Positions 1 to 7,121 of a stretch of DNA of 32,933 nt are shown here, in pieces (the stretch's first letter is position 1; each line of letters opens with the position of its first letter). Under the pieces are notes generated by a model. It did not search any database. It worked only from the letters and a program-made list of their open reading frames with translations, and was not told where the DNA came from. The position numbers and the translations under genes were made by a program. The DNA lies in the NCBI GenBank assembly GCA_934378145.1, contig CAKXXW010000020.1, positions 1-32,933 of the forward strand, written 5' to 3'. This DNA is from an uncultured Eubacteriales bacterium. GTDB lineage: Bacteria; Bacillota; Clostridia; Oscillospirales; CAG-272.

Positions 1-48
<48 letters not shown>

Positions 49-72
49 AAAAAAGCGGACGGCAGATAATTC

Positions 73-146
73 TGGAGCGGGTGATGGGAATCGAACCCAC
101 ACGGCCAGCTTGGAAGGCTGGAATTCTGCCATTGAACTACACCCGC
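73..146 (-). tRNA. tRNA-Gly (anticodon TCC)
   Basis: A full cloverleaf reads on the minus strand: acceptor GCGGGTG pairing with CACCCGC region, D-arm GTTC/GAAT, anticodon stem CCAGC/GCTGG with loop CTTCCAA (anticodon TCC), and T-arm TGGGT-TCGATTC-CCATC. The 3' CCA is encoded in the gene (73-75). It is the first gene of the tRNA operon in this window. Confidence 0.96.
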
Positions 147-173
147 AAAGGTATCCGCCGAAACCGCTTTCAT

Positions 174-202
174 ATAATATCACAATCCTTTGGATTTGTC
201 AA
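174..202 (-). promoter_or_regulatory. promoter of the tRNA-Gly/tRNA-Arg operon
   Basis: On the minus strand a perfect -35 TTGACA (202-197), a 17-bp spacer and a -10 TATTAT (179-174) preceded by TGTGA (extended -10). The mature tRNA-Gly begins about 28 bp downstream. Confidence 0.85.
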
Positions 203-244
203 TAGTTATCGAAAATTTTTTTGGAAAACTTTTTGAAGACAAAG

Positions 245-274
245 AGGGCTTCCCCGCGAAGGAGAAGCCTTCTT
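245..274 (-). terminator. hairpin after the diacylglycerol-kinase family gene
   Basis: Arms GGGCTTCC / GGAGAAGCC region form an imperfect GC-rich stem directly after the stop codon of the minus-strand gene. The T-tract is interrupted, so this is a moderate terminator call. Confidence 0.55.
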
Positions 275-277
275 TCA

Positions 278-1150
278 TTACGCCTTCGCCTCGACCTTCG
301 CCGCGACTGCCTCGTATTCCGTAACACCGAGGATCGTCTCGCCGTCGACCTGAAGCGCGGTCGGCTGATCGAATTCGACCTTTATGTCGTGACCCGTGAG
401 GATCTCTATCATCTCTGTATGCTTCACATGCTCGCCCTTGAATATCGAGGGGAAGACCATGAGCGATTTGAGCTTTCCCGAGCCGTAGAAGACCATGCAG
501 GACACGGTCTTTTCTTTACCGAGTCTGTCCTGATCGGGTGTCGGCATCATTCCGCCGCCGTAGAAGCGCCCGTTCATCGTCGGCGCGAGCCAGACCTTCT
601 TATATGTATGCTCGACCCCGTCGACCGTGATCTTCGCATTGCAGGGTTTGAAGTGGAAGAGAAGGCCCTTTATCGCTATCGAGGTATAATTGACGGGCTT
701 GTCGGAGGTCTCTCTCTGCTTGTCTCCGACCTCGCAGCAGTAGCCGTCGATGCCGTAGCCGACGCCGTTGAGGAATCTGTACTTCTTGCCCTTGACCGTG
801 ACCGTGGGAAGATCCTTCAGGTATTTTGTTATCACGAAGGGTGCGTCGTCCTTGCCCTTGCCGAGGTCGTGCGCGAAGTCGTTTCCGCTGCCCGCGGCGA
901 AGTAGTATATATCGCGCCCGGGATCGAGGCCCTCGGTCTCGTTTATGAAGCGGTTGAGCGTGCCGTCTCCGCCCGCGAGGATGAGCCTGTCGTCCTTGTC
1001 AAGACCCGCGAAGAAGTCCGCGTAGCCGCCGAGCTTCGTTATGTCGGTGAAGGTAAGCTCGTCGTCCTTGAGGATGTCGCGGAGCTTTTCGGCTTCCGAC
1101 TTGCCCGTGCCGTTACCCGCGTTGGGATTGTAGAGAACAGTATATTTCAT
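278..1150 (-). CDS. diacylglycerol kinase / YegS-BmrU family lipid kinase
   Basis: This 290-residue protein matches the DAGK catalytic family, which phosphorylates diacylglycerol or related lipids with ATP at the inner face of the membrane. Visible motifs in order are the N-terminal NPNAGNG (residues 8-14), the nucleotide-binding GGDGTLN (60-66) and GSGNDFA (87-93), followed by the C-terminal beta-sandwich region typical of YegS-like enzymes. Length is normal for the family. The ATG at 1150 has AGGA about 5 bp upstream. The gene is alone on its strand, divergent from the alpha/beta hydrolase and followed by a hairpin. The true lipid substrate cannot be told from sequence; soluble DgkB-type or sphingosine-kinase-like specificity are both possible. 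Confidence 0.9.
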   Translation of the reverse strand: MKYTVLYNPNAGNGTGKSEAEKLRDILKDDELTFTDITKLGGYADFFAGLDKDDRLILAGGDGTLNRFINETEGLDPGRDIYYFAAGSGNDFAHDLGKGKDDAPFVITKYLKDLPTVTVKGKKYRFLNGVGYGIDGYCCEVGDKQRETSDKPVNYTSIAIKGLLFHFKPCNAKITVDGVEHTYKKVWLAPTMNGRFYGGGMMPTPDQDRLGKEKTVSCMVFYGSGKLKSLMVFPSIFKGEHVKHTEMIEILTGHDIKVEFDQPTALQVDGETILGVTEYEAVAAKVEAKA

Positions 1151-1202
1151 TTGTCCTTTTTTCCTTTCCGATCGTGTCGGTTCTTTTTAACCATAATATT
1201 TC

Positions 1203-1230
1203 ATTGTAATTATAACTGAGCCTTCGTCAA
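1203..1230 (-). promoter_or_regulatory. candidate promoter of the lipid kinase gene
   Basis: On the minus strand TTGACG (1230-1225), a 16-bp spacer and TACAAT (1208-1203). An overlapping TATAAT lies a few bases upstream and could be used instead, so the exact -10 is uncertain. Confidence 0.45.
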
Positions 1231-1265
1231 TATTCTACTGACATTTCCCCCCTTTTGCCCGATTT

Positions 1266-1291
1266 CCATACAAAAAGCGCTTTTTGTATGG
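1266..1291. repeat. 26-bp perfect palindrome between divergent genes
   Basis: Arms CCATACAAAAAGC and GCTTTTTGTATGG meet without spacer. It sits between the lipid-kinase promoter and the alpha/beta-hydrolase promoter. It could be an operator or part of a dispersed palindromic repeat; no T-tract follows, so it is not a good terminator on either strand. Confidence 0.8.
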
Positions 1292-1343
1292 TGAGGCGAG
1301 GGCTGTTTTCACAGGAACTTCCTGCCGAAAGCACAATTTCCGG

Positions 1344-1372
1344 TTGCAAATTTCAATATTTTGCGTTATAAT
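1344..1372 (+). promoter_or_regulatory. promoter of the alpha/beta hydrolase gene
   Basis: TTGCAA (1344-1349), 17-bp spacer, TATAAT (1367-1372), located about 34 bp before the chosen start codon. A start codon at 1361 would lie inside this promoter, which argues for the start at 1406. Confidence 0.8.
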
Positions 1373-1405
1373 GATAAAAAACACAGAAAAGGGGAGGTAC
1401 ACTGC

Positions 1406-2425
1406 ATGGACAAGAACACAAAGAAGATAATAGCTATTTCTTCGGTCACAGCCGCGGCTGTGACCGCTACGCTTGCCGCTACATATTTCACGACAAAGCT
1501 GCTCGCGTCGATAGCTCTCGACAGGGAGGCGCCTCCCGTCATAAAAAAAGCCGGCAACCTTATCGCCGGATCGAAGAAGAATGCCGAGATGAGTCAGCTC
1601 GTAGCCGATACGAGCGCGGCGCTCGAGGCTAAGGTCCCCGACACGGTGAGCATCATAAGCTCGGACGGGATAAAGCTCACGGCGCACTGGTATCCCTGCG
1701 AGAACGCCAAGCGCGTCATCATCGCGATGCACGGCTGGAGGGCGACCTGGAGCGGGAACTTCGGCGTTATCGCCGATTTCTGGCATGACCAAGGATGCAG
1801 CATCCTTTTCCCCGATCAGAGAGGGCAGAACGGCAGCGGCGGAGACTATATGGGCTTCGGACTTGTCGAGCGCTATGACTGTCTTGATTGGGTACATTGG
1901 GTAGAGGAGAACACCGATCCCTCGCTTCCGATCTACCTTGCCGGTGTGTCGATGGGCGCGACGACAGTGCTTATGGCGGCGGGGCTTGACCTTCCGGAGA
2001 GGGTCCACGGGATCATCGCCGACTGCGGCTTCACCTCGCCCGCCGGTATATGGAAGCATGTTGTGAACAAGAATCTGCACCTGCCTTACGGGCTGAGAGG
2101 CTCGATAGCCTCCGCGATCTGCAAGCAGAAGATCCATATGGATCCCGGGAGCTATTCGACGATCGACGCGATGAAGGTGTCAAAGACTCCGGTTATCTTC
2201 ATCCACGGCACCGACGACAGCTTCGTGCCGATCTCGATGACCTACGACAACTATAAAGCCTGCGTTTCGCCGAAGCGCCTGTTCGTCGTTCCGGGAGCCA
2301 ATCACGGTATGAGCTACATTATGAACCGTGAGGGTTACGAGCGTGCCGTGTGCGAATTTTTCGACGATTTCGATGCCGCCGTGCCTGCGCTTCCCGAAAA
2401 TACCGAGGAAAGAAAGGCAGAATAA
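1406..2425 (+). CDS. membrane-anchored alpha/beta hydrolase (serine hydrolase)
   Basis: A 339-residue alpha/beta-hydrolase-fold protein. Residues about 8-35 form one hydrophobic segment after a Lys-rich start (MDKNTKK), so it is probably an N-terminally anchored or exported protein acting at the outer membrane face. The nucleophile elbow is GVSMG with Ser182; the likely acid lies in HGTDD (Asp270/271) and the catalytic His is in GANHG (His300). The oxyanion region HGWRA (109-113) is also present. The family resembles YqkD-like and dipeptidyl-peptidase-type hydrolases, so esterase or peptidase activity is possible; the substrate is unknown. The ATG at 1406 is chosen because GGGGAGG lies 8 bp upstream; a longer reading frame exists but begins inside the promoter. 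Confidence 0.88.
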   Translation: MDKNTKKIIAISSVTAAAVTATLAATYFTTKLLASIALDREAPPVIKKAGNLIAGSKKNAEMSQLVADTSAALEAKVPDTVSIISSDGIKLTAHWYPCENAKRVIIAMHGWRATWSGNFGVIADFWHDQGCSILFPDQRGQNGSGGDYMGFGLVERYDCLDWVHWVEENTDPSLPIYLAGVSMGATTVLMAAGLDLPERVHGIIADCGFTSPAGIWKHVVNKNLHLPYGLRGSIASAICKQKIHMDPGSYSTIDAMKVSKTPVIFIHGTDDSFVPISMTYDNYKACVSPKRLFVVPGANHGMSYIMNREGYERAVCEFFDDFDAAVPALPENTEERKAE

Positions 2426-2434
2426 AATAAAAAC

Positions 2435-2471
2435 AAGAACGCTCTTTCGGTCATTCCGTCAGAGCGTTCTT
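2435..2471. terminator. bidirectional terminator between convergent genes
   Basis: Arms AAGAACGCTCT (2435-2445) and AGAGCGTTCTT (2461-2471) form an 11-bp perfect stem. It follows the hydrolase stop codon and its right arm encodes the last codons of the convergent XRE gene, so one hairpin can end both transcripts. Confidence 0.75.
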
Positions 2472-2710
2472 TCGCCGAGAAGCTCGTCAAGGCTCTTTCC
2501 GAGTACCCGTGAGAAAGCCCGAAGCTCGATGTCCGTCACGAATCTTTTGCCGGATTCGATCCTCTGTACCGCGTTTTTGTCTATGTCGAGTCCCGATAGC
2601 TGGAGCTTCACCGAAAGCTCGCGCTGGGACATATTGAGTTCGGTCCTGAAATATGCGATATTTATACCGCATATATTGTTTCTGCCGTCCGGGGCTTTGT
2701 TTATGAACAT
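2459..2710 (-). CDS. XRE-family helix-turn-helix regulator
   Basis: A small DNA-binding protein of about 83 residues from the ATG at 2710, which has GAAGG about 6 bp upstream. The Cro/CI-type HTH is visible as FRTELNMSQRELSVKL, then the recognition region and AVQRIESGKRFVTDIELRAFSRVLG, close to the family consensus. A longer in-frame start at 2779 would run through the palindrome at 2775-2791, so the shorter start is preferred. Its C-terminal codons lie in the shared terminator with the hydrolase gene. The role is inferred to be a transcriptional repressor, plausibly of itself through the upstream palindrome. No prophage or conjugative genes flank it. Confidence 0.82.
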   Translation of the reverse strand: MFINKAPDGRNNICGINIAYFRTELNMSQRELSVKLQLSGLDIDKNAVQRIESGKRFVTDIELRAFSRVLGKSLDELLGERTL

Positions 2711-2774
2711 ACTACCTTCGCCATCCTGTTTTTGTACTCTCGGAAATAGTATGCTATTATCCGGTCGGCTTATT

Positions 2775-2791
2775 GACATTCACTGAATGTC
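2775..2791. promoter_or_regulatory. 17-bp palindrome upstream of the XRE gene (candidate operator)
   Basis: GACATTCA-C-TGAATGTC, two perfect 8-bp arms around one base. It lies about 65 bp upstream of the chosen start codon and just upstream of a possible -10 GATAAT (2761-2756, minus strand), the typical position of an autoregulatory operator. Binding by the XRE protein is inference. Confidence 0.6.
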
Positions 2792-2830
2792 AGGCGAAAA
2801 AACATTTTGAAAAACGAAGGTATAAAAAGG

Positions 2831-2862
2831 CAGCCTTCCCGAAGTTTTCTTCGGGAAGGCTG
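2831..2862 (-). terminator. terminator of the FBP aldolase gene
   Basis: A 14-bp perfect stem, CAGCCTTCCCGAAG / CTTCGGGAAGGCTG, with a 4-base loop, followed on the minus strand by a CCTTTTTATA tract, 18 bp after the stop codon. Confidence 0.92.
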
Positions 2863-2879
2863 TTTGATTAAGTTATTTC

Positions 2880-3851
2880 TTATTTATCAAGTGCGCCGTT
2901 CGAGCCGAGGACATCGACGATCTTGTGAGCGACCATCTTCTTGACCTCTGCGCGTGCGACCTTGAGGTATTCACGCGGATCGAAGACCTGCGGCTCCTCG
3001 TGGAAGACGCGGCGGATGCCGGCGGTCATCGCAAGGCGGATATCCGAGTCGATGTTGATCTTGCAGACAGCCATCGAGGCAGCTTTTCTGAGCTGTTCCT
3101 CGGGGATACCGACAGCGTCGGGGAGCTTGCCGCCGAGGGCGTTGATCTCTTTGACATATTCCTGCGGCACGCTCGAGGCACCGTGAAGGACTATCGGGAA
3201 GCCCGGAAGTCTCTTTTCGATCTCCTCAAGGATGTCGAAGCGGAGCGGAGGCGGTACGAGGATGCCGTCGGCGTTCCTTGTGCATTGCTCGGCGGTGAAC
3301 TTGTACGCGCCGTGGCTTGTCCCGATAGCGATGGCAAGGCTGTCGACACCGGTGCGGCTGACGAATTCCTCGACCTCGTCGGGCTGAGTGTATGAGGAAT
3401 CGGCGGCGCTGACCTTTACATCGTCTTCGATTCCGGCAAGGCGTCCAAGCTCGCCCTCGACCACACAACCGTGCGCGTGAGCGTACTCAACGACCTTCTT
3501 TGTGAGGGCGATATTGTCCTCGAACGAATGATGCGAGCCGTCGATCATAACGGACGAGAAGCCGCCGTCGATGCAGGCTTTGCAGATCTCGAAATCCGCA
3601 CCATGGTCAAGGTGAAGGGCAAGGTCTACGCCGCTGTCCTCGATAGCCGCCTTTGCGAGAGCCATGAGGTAGACATGCTTTGCGTACTTTCTCGCGCCTG
3701 CCGAGACCTGAAGGATGACGGGAGATCTCTGTTCGCCCGCAGCCTCTGTGATCGCCTGAACGATCTCCATGTTGTTGATGTTGAAGGCACCGATGGCGTA
3801 TTTGCCGGCATAGGCCTTCTTAAACATTTCTGTAGTTGTTACAAGAGCCAT
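2880..3851 (-). CDS. fba: class II fructose-bisphosphate aldolase
   Basis: This 323-residue enzyme cleaves fructose-1,6-bisphosphate to glyceraldehyde-3-phosphate and dihydroxyacetone phosphate in glycolysis and runs in reverse in gluconeogenesis. Zinc ligands typical of class II enzymes are visible: LDHG with His83 (and catalytic Asp82), GTSHG with His180, and LHGASS with His223; the VEGELG stretch (Glu132-134) is also present. Length fits the family. The start ATG has AAGGAG upstream, and the gene has its own promoter and strong terminator, so it is monocistronic. Tagatose- or other ketose-bisphosphate specificity is possible, but the central-metabolism reading is the most likely. Confidence 0.95.
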   Translation of the reverse strand: MALVTTTEMFKKAYAGKYAIGAFNINNMEIVQAITEAAGEQRSPVILQVSAGARKYAKHVYLMALAKAAIEDSGVDLALHLDHGADFEICKACIDGGFSSVMIDGSHHSFEDNIALTKKVVEYAHAHGCVVEGELGRLAGIEDDVKVSAADSSYTQPDEVEEFVSRTGVDSLAIAIGTSHGAYKFTAEQCTRNADGILVPPPLRFDILEEIEKRLPGFPIVLHGASSVPQEYVKEINALGGKLPDAVGIPEEQLRKAASMAVCKINIDSDIRLAMTAGIRRVFHEEPQVFDPREYLKVARAEVKKMVAHKIVDVLGSNGALDK

Positions 3852-3885
3852 GATTTTACTCCTTAATAATTATTTCCGGTTATAT

Positions 3886-3914
3886 ATTGTAATATTTTTC
3901 GGGCGTAAAATCAA
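3886..3914 (-). promoter_or_regulatory. promoter of the FBP aldolase gene
   Basis: On the minus strand TTGATT (3914-3909), 17-bp spacer, TACAAT (3891-3886), 35 bp before the start codon. Confidence 0.75.
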
Positions 3915-3950
3915 GGGGCAGGAGGAAAATTCTTATAAATATTTTTGCCC

Positions 3951-4343
3951 TCATGCAATAACACTGCCGTTGTTCTCGCTTTCGGGATGCGCGTCGCCAG
4001 CCGCAAGCCCGAAGCTCACCGCGATCGCCGAGTTTACCTCGGTCATCATATCGTCATCAAGGTGTCCCATCTTCTCGCGCAGGCGGCGCTTATCTAGCGT
4101 CCTCACCTGCTCGAGGAGTATCACCGAGTCACGGGCAAGGCCCGCGCGGTCGGCGTAGATGTCAATATGTGTCGGCATCTTTGTCTTGCCCATCCTTGAT
4201 GTAATTGCCGCCGCGATAACGGTCGGGCTGTATCTGTTGCCTATGTCGTTCTGGATTATCAGAACGGGGCGAAGTCCGCCCTGCTCCGAGCCGACGACGG
4301 GACTTAAGTCCGCGTAATATATATCGCCTCGTTTTACCTGCAT
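3951..4343 (-). CDS. MazF/PemK-type toxin (endoribonuclease), no antitoxin seen
   Basis: A 130-residue protein of the PemK/MazF family, which in Firmicutes (EndoA/NdoA) cuts single-stranded mRNA at short sequences. Family features are VKRGDIYYADLSPVVGSEQGGLRPVLIIQND at the N-terminus (conserved GDI, G-S-EQGG-RP-L-IQND) and the central T-x-I-AA-ITS block. The final ~15 residues, rich in polar residues, extend past the domain. The start ATG has GGAAGG upstream. Known chromosomal members usually follow a ribbon-helix-helix or AbrB-like antitoxin, but the 143 bp upstream contain only a terminator and no plausible frame. It may be a solitary member, or its antitoxin is elsewhere. Confidence 0.9.
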   Translation of the reverse strand: MQVKRGDIYYADLSPVVGSEQGGLRPVLIIQNDIGNRYSPTVIAAAITSRMGKTKMPTHIDIYADRAGLARDSVILLEQVRTLDKRRLREKMGHLDDDMMTEVNSAIAVSFGLAAGDAHPESENNGSVIA

Positions 4344-4442
4344 AGCTTTTGACCTTCCTTCGGGATTTTTTCTCTGCGATAATATTTTTTCCCTTCGGGG
4401 GCGGTCTTAATCATTCGGGGCAAAAGAAAAAACTGTAAAAAA

Positions 4443-4466
4443 AGACCGCCGCGGCAGCGACAGTCT
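4443..4466 (-). terminator. terminator of the two-TM protein gene
   Basis: On the minus strand AGACTGTCGC / GCGGCGGTCT form a 10-bp stem (with G-T pairs) and a TGCC loop, followed by TTTTTTTAC. It separates this gene from the downstream MazF gene. Confidence 0.88.
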
Positions 4467-4486
4467 TTTTTTGATATGTATTTTGA

Positions 4487-4843
4487 TTATTTACCGGTGT
4501 TGGCCTTGCGCATCATGATCTTGACGACAAGGGTCTGGATCCCGTGAAGGATAAGGAAAGCCACGAAACTGCATGCGATGATGCTTATGATGAAGCAGGA
4601 GACCGCAAAGATCGGCTTATCCTGAATATACTGAAGGCAGCTGCGGTTGCCCGGCCCGAAGTAAGGCTCATATTTCGTATTGAGCTGGCTTACATAGGTA
4701 CTCCAGATGAAGTACATACTTCCGGCGGCAGAGAGCGCCGCCATGAAAAAGATCTTGACGAACAAAAATATTTTCTTTACAAGTGCAACGCGTTCGCGGC
4801 GTACGCCGGCGATGTCGCCCTTAGCCATAAGGTTCTTTGTCAT
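4487..4843 (-). CDS. small membrane protein with two transmembrane segments, function unknown
   Basis: A 118-residue protein I do not recognise. It starts with a polar, basic stretch (to about residue 24), then a hydrophobic segment at about 25-48 (FLFVKIFFMAALSAAGSMYF), a short outside loop with two prolines and a Cys, a second hydrophobic segment at about 78-102, and a basic tail (KIMMRKANTGK). This predicts both termini inside. The ATG at 4843 has CCGGAGG 8 bp upstream and a consensus promoter at 4879-4907. It is transcribed alone, with its own terminator. A shorter start at residue 6 (MAKG) is possible. Confidence 0.72.
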   Translation of the reverse strand: MTKNLMAKGDIAGVRRERVALVKKIFLFVKIFFMAALSAAGSMYFIWSTYVSQLNTKYEPYFGPGNRSCLQYIQDKPIFAVSCFIISIIACSFVAFLILHGIQTLVVKIMMRKANTGK

Positions 4844-4878
4844 CGGGAATTCCTCCGGAAAAATTATTCTACCTTGAG

Positions 4879-4907
4879 ATTATACAACAAACAAACGGCA
4901 TTGTCAA
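4879..4907 (-). promoter_or_regulatory. consensus promoter of the two-TM protein gene
   Basis: On the minus strand TTGACA (4907-4902), 17-bp spacer, TATAAT (4884-4879): both hexamers perfect. Confidence 0.9.
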
Positions 4908-4962
4908 TAGACACTGTGTAAATTTCACATCTTTTTTGCGGCAAAGGAAAGGGAGATCGGTG

Positions 4963-5466
4963 TCAGGAGCCTTTCTTTTTTCCGTGACCGTGCATGATGC
5001 CGCGCTCAAGGGCGCGTTTGATGCGGAAAAAGGGAGTCTTTTTGTCGCGTATCGGGGGAACGATTATCGCACGCATACCGAGCCGCTTTCCCGCATAGGC
5101 ATCGGTGAAGAGCTGATCGCCGAGGATCGCGCTCTCGGAGGCATCGGCTTCAAGCTCGGCAAGGGCTGCGCGCATATACTTGCGCCTCGGCTTGCCGCTC
5201 TCGGGGTAGGCAGGCAGCCGCAGCGAACGGTTGAAACGCTCGACCCGCTCGCGCTTGTTGTTGGAGATGAGGGCGACCCGTATTCCGGCATCGCGGAGGT
5301 TTCCGAACCATTCGGCGTGGTCCTCGTCCGAGTGTTCCTGCTCGTAGGGCGCAAGCGTGTTGTCGATGTCGATGAGGAGGACATTTATCCCGTTTTCCCG
5401 AAGAAAGCCCGGGGTGACTTCCTTGTAGGTATTGAAAGTGAAGTCGGGTCTGAATTTGCGAAACAC
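4963..5466 (-). CDS. YqeG family HAD IIIA-type phosphatase
   Basis: A 167-residue HAD-superfamily protein like Bacillus YqeG. Motif I is LLIDIDNTLAPY (nucleophile and acid Asp), motif II is ALISNN, a Lys sits in GKPRRKY, and motif III is AILGDQLFTDAYAG. Substrate is unknown in the family; YqeG is usually beside the GTPase gene yqeH, which is not the case here. A GTG at 5466 is the real start: AAAGGAGG lies 6 bp upstream of it, whereas an in-frame ATG at 5493 falls in the predicted transcription-start region just after the -10 box. The protein then starts with FRKFRPDF, as expected of the family. The gene is monocistronic with no clear terminator. Confidence 0.88.
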   Translation of the reverse strand: MFRKFRPDFTFNTYKEVTPGFLRENGINVLLIDIDNTLAPYEQEHSDEDHAEWFGNLRDAGIRVALISNNKRERVERFNRSLRLPAYPESGKPRRKYMRAALAELEADASESAILGDQLFTDAYAGKRLGMRAIIVPPIRDKKTPFFRIKRALERGIMHGHGKKKGS

Positions 5467-5498
5467 GGTGTGCCTCCTTTCATAACGATACACACTGC

Positions 5499-5527
5499 AT
5501 TATAGCACAGACGCGCGGAAATTGCAA
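5499..5527 (-). promoter_or_regulatory. promoter of the YqeG-like gene
   Basis: On the minus strand TTGCAA (5527-5522), 17-bp spacer, TATAAT (5504-5499). The predicted transcription start is near 5492, which decides the GTG start at 5466. Confidence 0.82.
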
Positions 5528-5563
5528 TGAAAATTTTTTGCGGGGGACGCGACGGAGGACGCG

Positions 5564-5806
5564 GGAAACTTTCTTTCAAGAAAGTTTCCCTGCACCCTTC
5601 AAAGAACTTGTCGGCGGGTTATGGAAGTAAGGATTTGTCTCGCGGCATTTTGCCTGCGGCAAAACTATGGTGTATTTTGCCGAGGACTCAAGGGTATGCA
5701 AGCATCCCCTTTTCGTCCTCGGGCAAAATCCCCCGGAATTTTCCCCCGCGGGGGAAAATTCTGCCCCGAGACAAGGGCAAAAACCGTTTAACTTAAAGGT
5801 GAACTA
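5564..5806 (+). repeat. structured dispersed repeat, copy A (multibranched hairpin element)
   Basis: About 243 bp that align with 25148-25394. Order: a hairpin ending in AAGAAAGTTTCCC; ACCCTTCAAAGAACTTG; then helix arm TTGTCTCG (5635-5642) that pairs with CGAGACAA (5767-5774). Between those arms lie three hairpins: TTTTGCC-TGC-GGCAAAA (conserved), TTTTGCCGAGGAC/GTCCTCGGGCAAAA (5675-5687 with 5715-5728), and a perfect 26-base palindrome at 5736-5761. A conserved tail GACAAGGGC...CCGTTT follows. An 89-codon frame over it is chance. It fills most of the 430-bp gap between the YqeG-like gene and the malic enzyme gene. Confidence 0.88.
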
Positions 5807-5880
5807 CCTTAAAACGCAAAAGTGTTCTGCAAGGAACTGACCTGTAAAGAAATAAAATTATTTCCTATAATTCCTTTTTC

Positions 5881-5936
5881 AAATTCTTTGAAGGGGGCGC
5901 GGGGGGAACTTTCTTCTAAGAAAGTTCCCCCCGCGT
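5881..5936 (-). repeat. inverted copy of the repeat's terminal hairpin module
   Basis: Read on the minus strand, a GGGGGGAACTTTCTT / AAGAAAGTTCCCCCC hairpin followed by GCCCCCTTCAAAGAATTTG, the same module that opens copy A but inverted, so the 5561-5936 block has related inverted ends. It also lies directly behind the malic enzyme stop codon and may act as its transcription end, though without a T-tract. Confidence 0.75.
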
Positions 5937-5939
5937 TAT

Positions 5940-7094
5940 CTATCTTACACTTCCTATAGCTCTTGCGATGGTTGGGGCGACGCTGCGGTCGAGCGGGGAG
6001 GGGAGGATATTATTTTCGTTCAGCTCGGCGTCGGGGATCATACCCGCGAGGGCATAGGAGGCTGCGACCTTCATTTTTTCGGTTATGCGGGGGGCGCGTA
6101 TATCGAGCGCGCCGCGGAAGACGCCCGGGAAGGCGAGCAGGTTATTTATCTGATTCGGGAAATCCGACCTGCCGGTGCCGACTATCGCCGCGCCTGCTGC
6201 TTTGGCGTGATCGGGCATTATTTCGGGTGTCGGATTTGCCATGGCGAAGACTATCGCGCCGTCAGCCATAGACCTCACCATATCGGGGCTGACGATTCCG
6301 GGAGCCGAAACGCCGATGAAGAGGTCAGCCCCGACCATGGCGTCGGCGAGGCTGCCTTTTTTCTTTCCGCGGTTTGTAAGGGAAGCCATTTCGGTCTGCG
6401 CGGGATTGAGGCGTTCGTCGCCCTCGCATATTATACCGCGGCTGTTGCACATTATGACCTTTGCGGGATCGGCGCCCATTGACGCAAGGTGCTTCGTTAT
6501 AGCGATCCCCGCCGCTCCGGCGCCGCAGACGGTTATTTTTATATCCTCAAGGCGTTTGCCGACGACCTTCAGGGCATTGAGCAGCGCTGCGGCGACGACT
6601 ATCGCCGTCCCGTGTTGATCGTCGTGGAAGACGGGGATGTCGCACTCTTCGATGAGCCGCCTCTCGATCTCAAAGCACCTCGGCGCGCTTATGTCCTCGA
6701 GATTTATCCCACCGAAGCTCCCCGAGATAAGGCTCACGGTGCGCACTATCTCGTCGGGGTCTTTTGACCTTATGCAGATCGGGATCGCGTCGATGCCGGC
6801 AAATTCGCGGAAGAGCAGGCACTTGCCCTCCATCACCGGCATCCCCGCCTCGGGCCCGATGTCCCCGAGGCCGAGTACTGCGCTGCCGTCGGTCACGACG
6901 GCGACCGTGTTGTGCCTTCTCGTGAGGTCATACGAAAGCTCCTTTTTGTCTTTTATCGCAAGGCAAGCCTCGGCGACTCCCGGGGTGTAGGCGAGGGACA
7001 GGTCGTGCGCATCCTTTATCCCGACCCTCGGGGCGATCTCGATCTTTCCGCCCCATTCGTAATGCTTTTTCAGTGATTCTTCGCGTATATCCAT
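5940..7094 (-). CDS. NAD(P)-dependent malic enzyme
   Basis: A 384-residue enzyme that oxidatively decarboxylates malate to pyruvate and CO2 with reduction of NAD(P). The short bacterial form is recognised by the N-terminal LSLAYTPGVAE, the catalytic Tyr/Lys region TDGSAVLGLGDIGPEAGMPVMEGK, the metal-binding acid region NLEDIS...PVFHDDQHGTAIV, and a C-terminal Rossmann domain with GAGAAG. The C-terminus NQINNLLAFPGVFRGALD...PSPLD is also typical. Length matches the single-domain forms without a phosphotransacetylase extension. It lies 80 bp downstream of the Ldh2-family dehydrogenase on the same strand, separated by a terminator that may allow partial readthrough; no separate promoter is obvious. 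Cofactor preference is not decided. Confidence 0.94.
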   Translation of the reverse strand: MDIREESLKKHYEWGGKIEIAPRVGIKDAHDLSLAYTPGVAEACLAIKDKKELSYDLTRRHNTVAVVTDGSAVLGLGDIGPEAGMPVMEGKCLLFREFAGIDAIPICIRSKDPDEIVRTVSLISGSFGGINLEDISAPRCFEIERRLIEECDIPVFHDDQHGTAIVVAAALLNALKVVGKRLEDIKITVCGAGAAGIAITKHLASMGADPAKVIMCNSRGIICEGDERLNPAQTEMASLTNRGKKKGSLADAMVGADLFIGVSAPGIVSPDMVRSMADGAIVFAMANPTPEIMPDHAKAAGAAIVGTGRSDFPNQINNLLAFPGVFRGALDIRAPRITEKMKVAASYALAGMIPDAELNENNILPSPLDRSVAPTIARAIGSVR

Positions 7095-7121
7095 GGCTAT
7101 CTCCTAAAAAAAGATATAAAA

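Noticed and set aside
4344..4486. antitoxin gene for the MazF-like toxin
   Set aside because: No frame of useful length with a start codon and ribosome-binding site; the stretch holds a terminator.
5467..5493. ATG start for the YqeG-like protein giving nine extra residues
   Set aside because: It lies just after the -10 box, about at the predicted transcription start, while a GTG with AAAGGAGG follows downstream.
5527..5796. 89-codon open frame on the plus strand
   Set aside because: It runs across the structured repeat; its codons follow hairpin arms and it has no ribosome-binding site.
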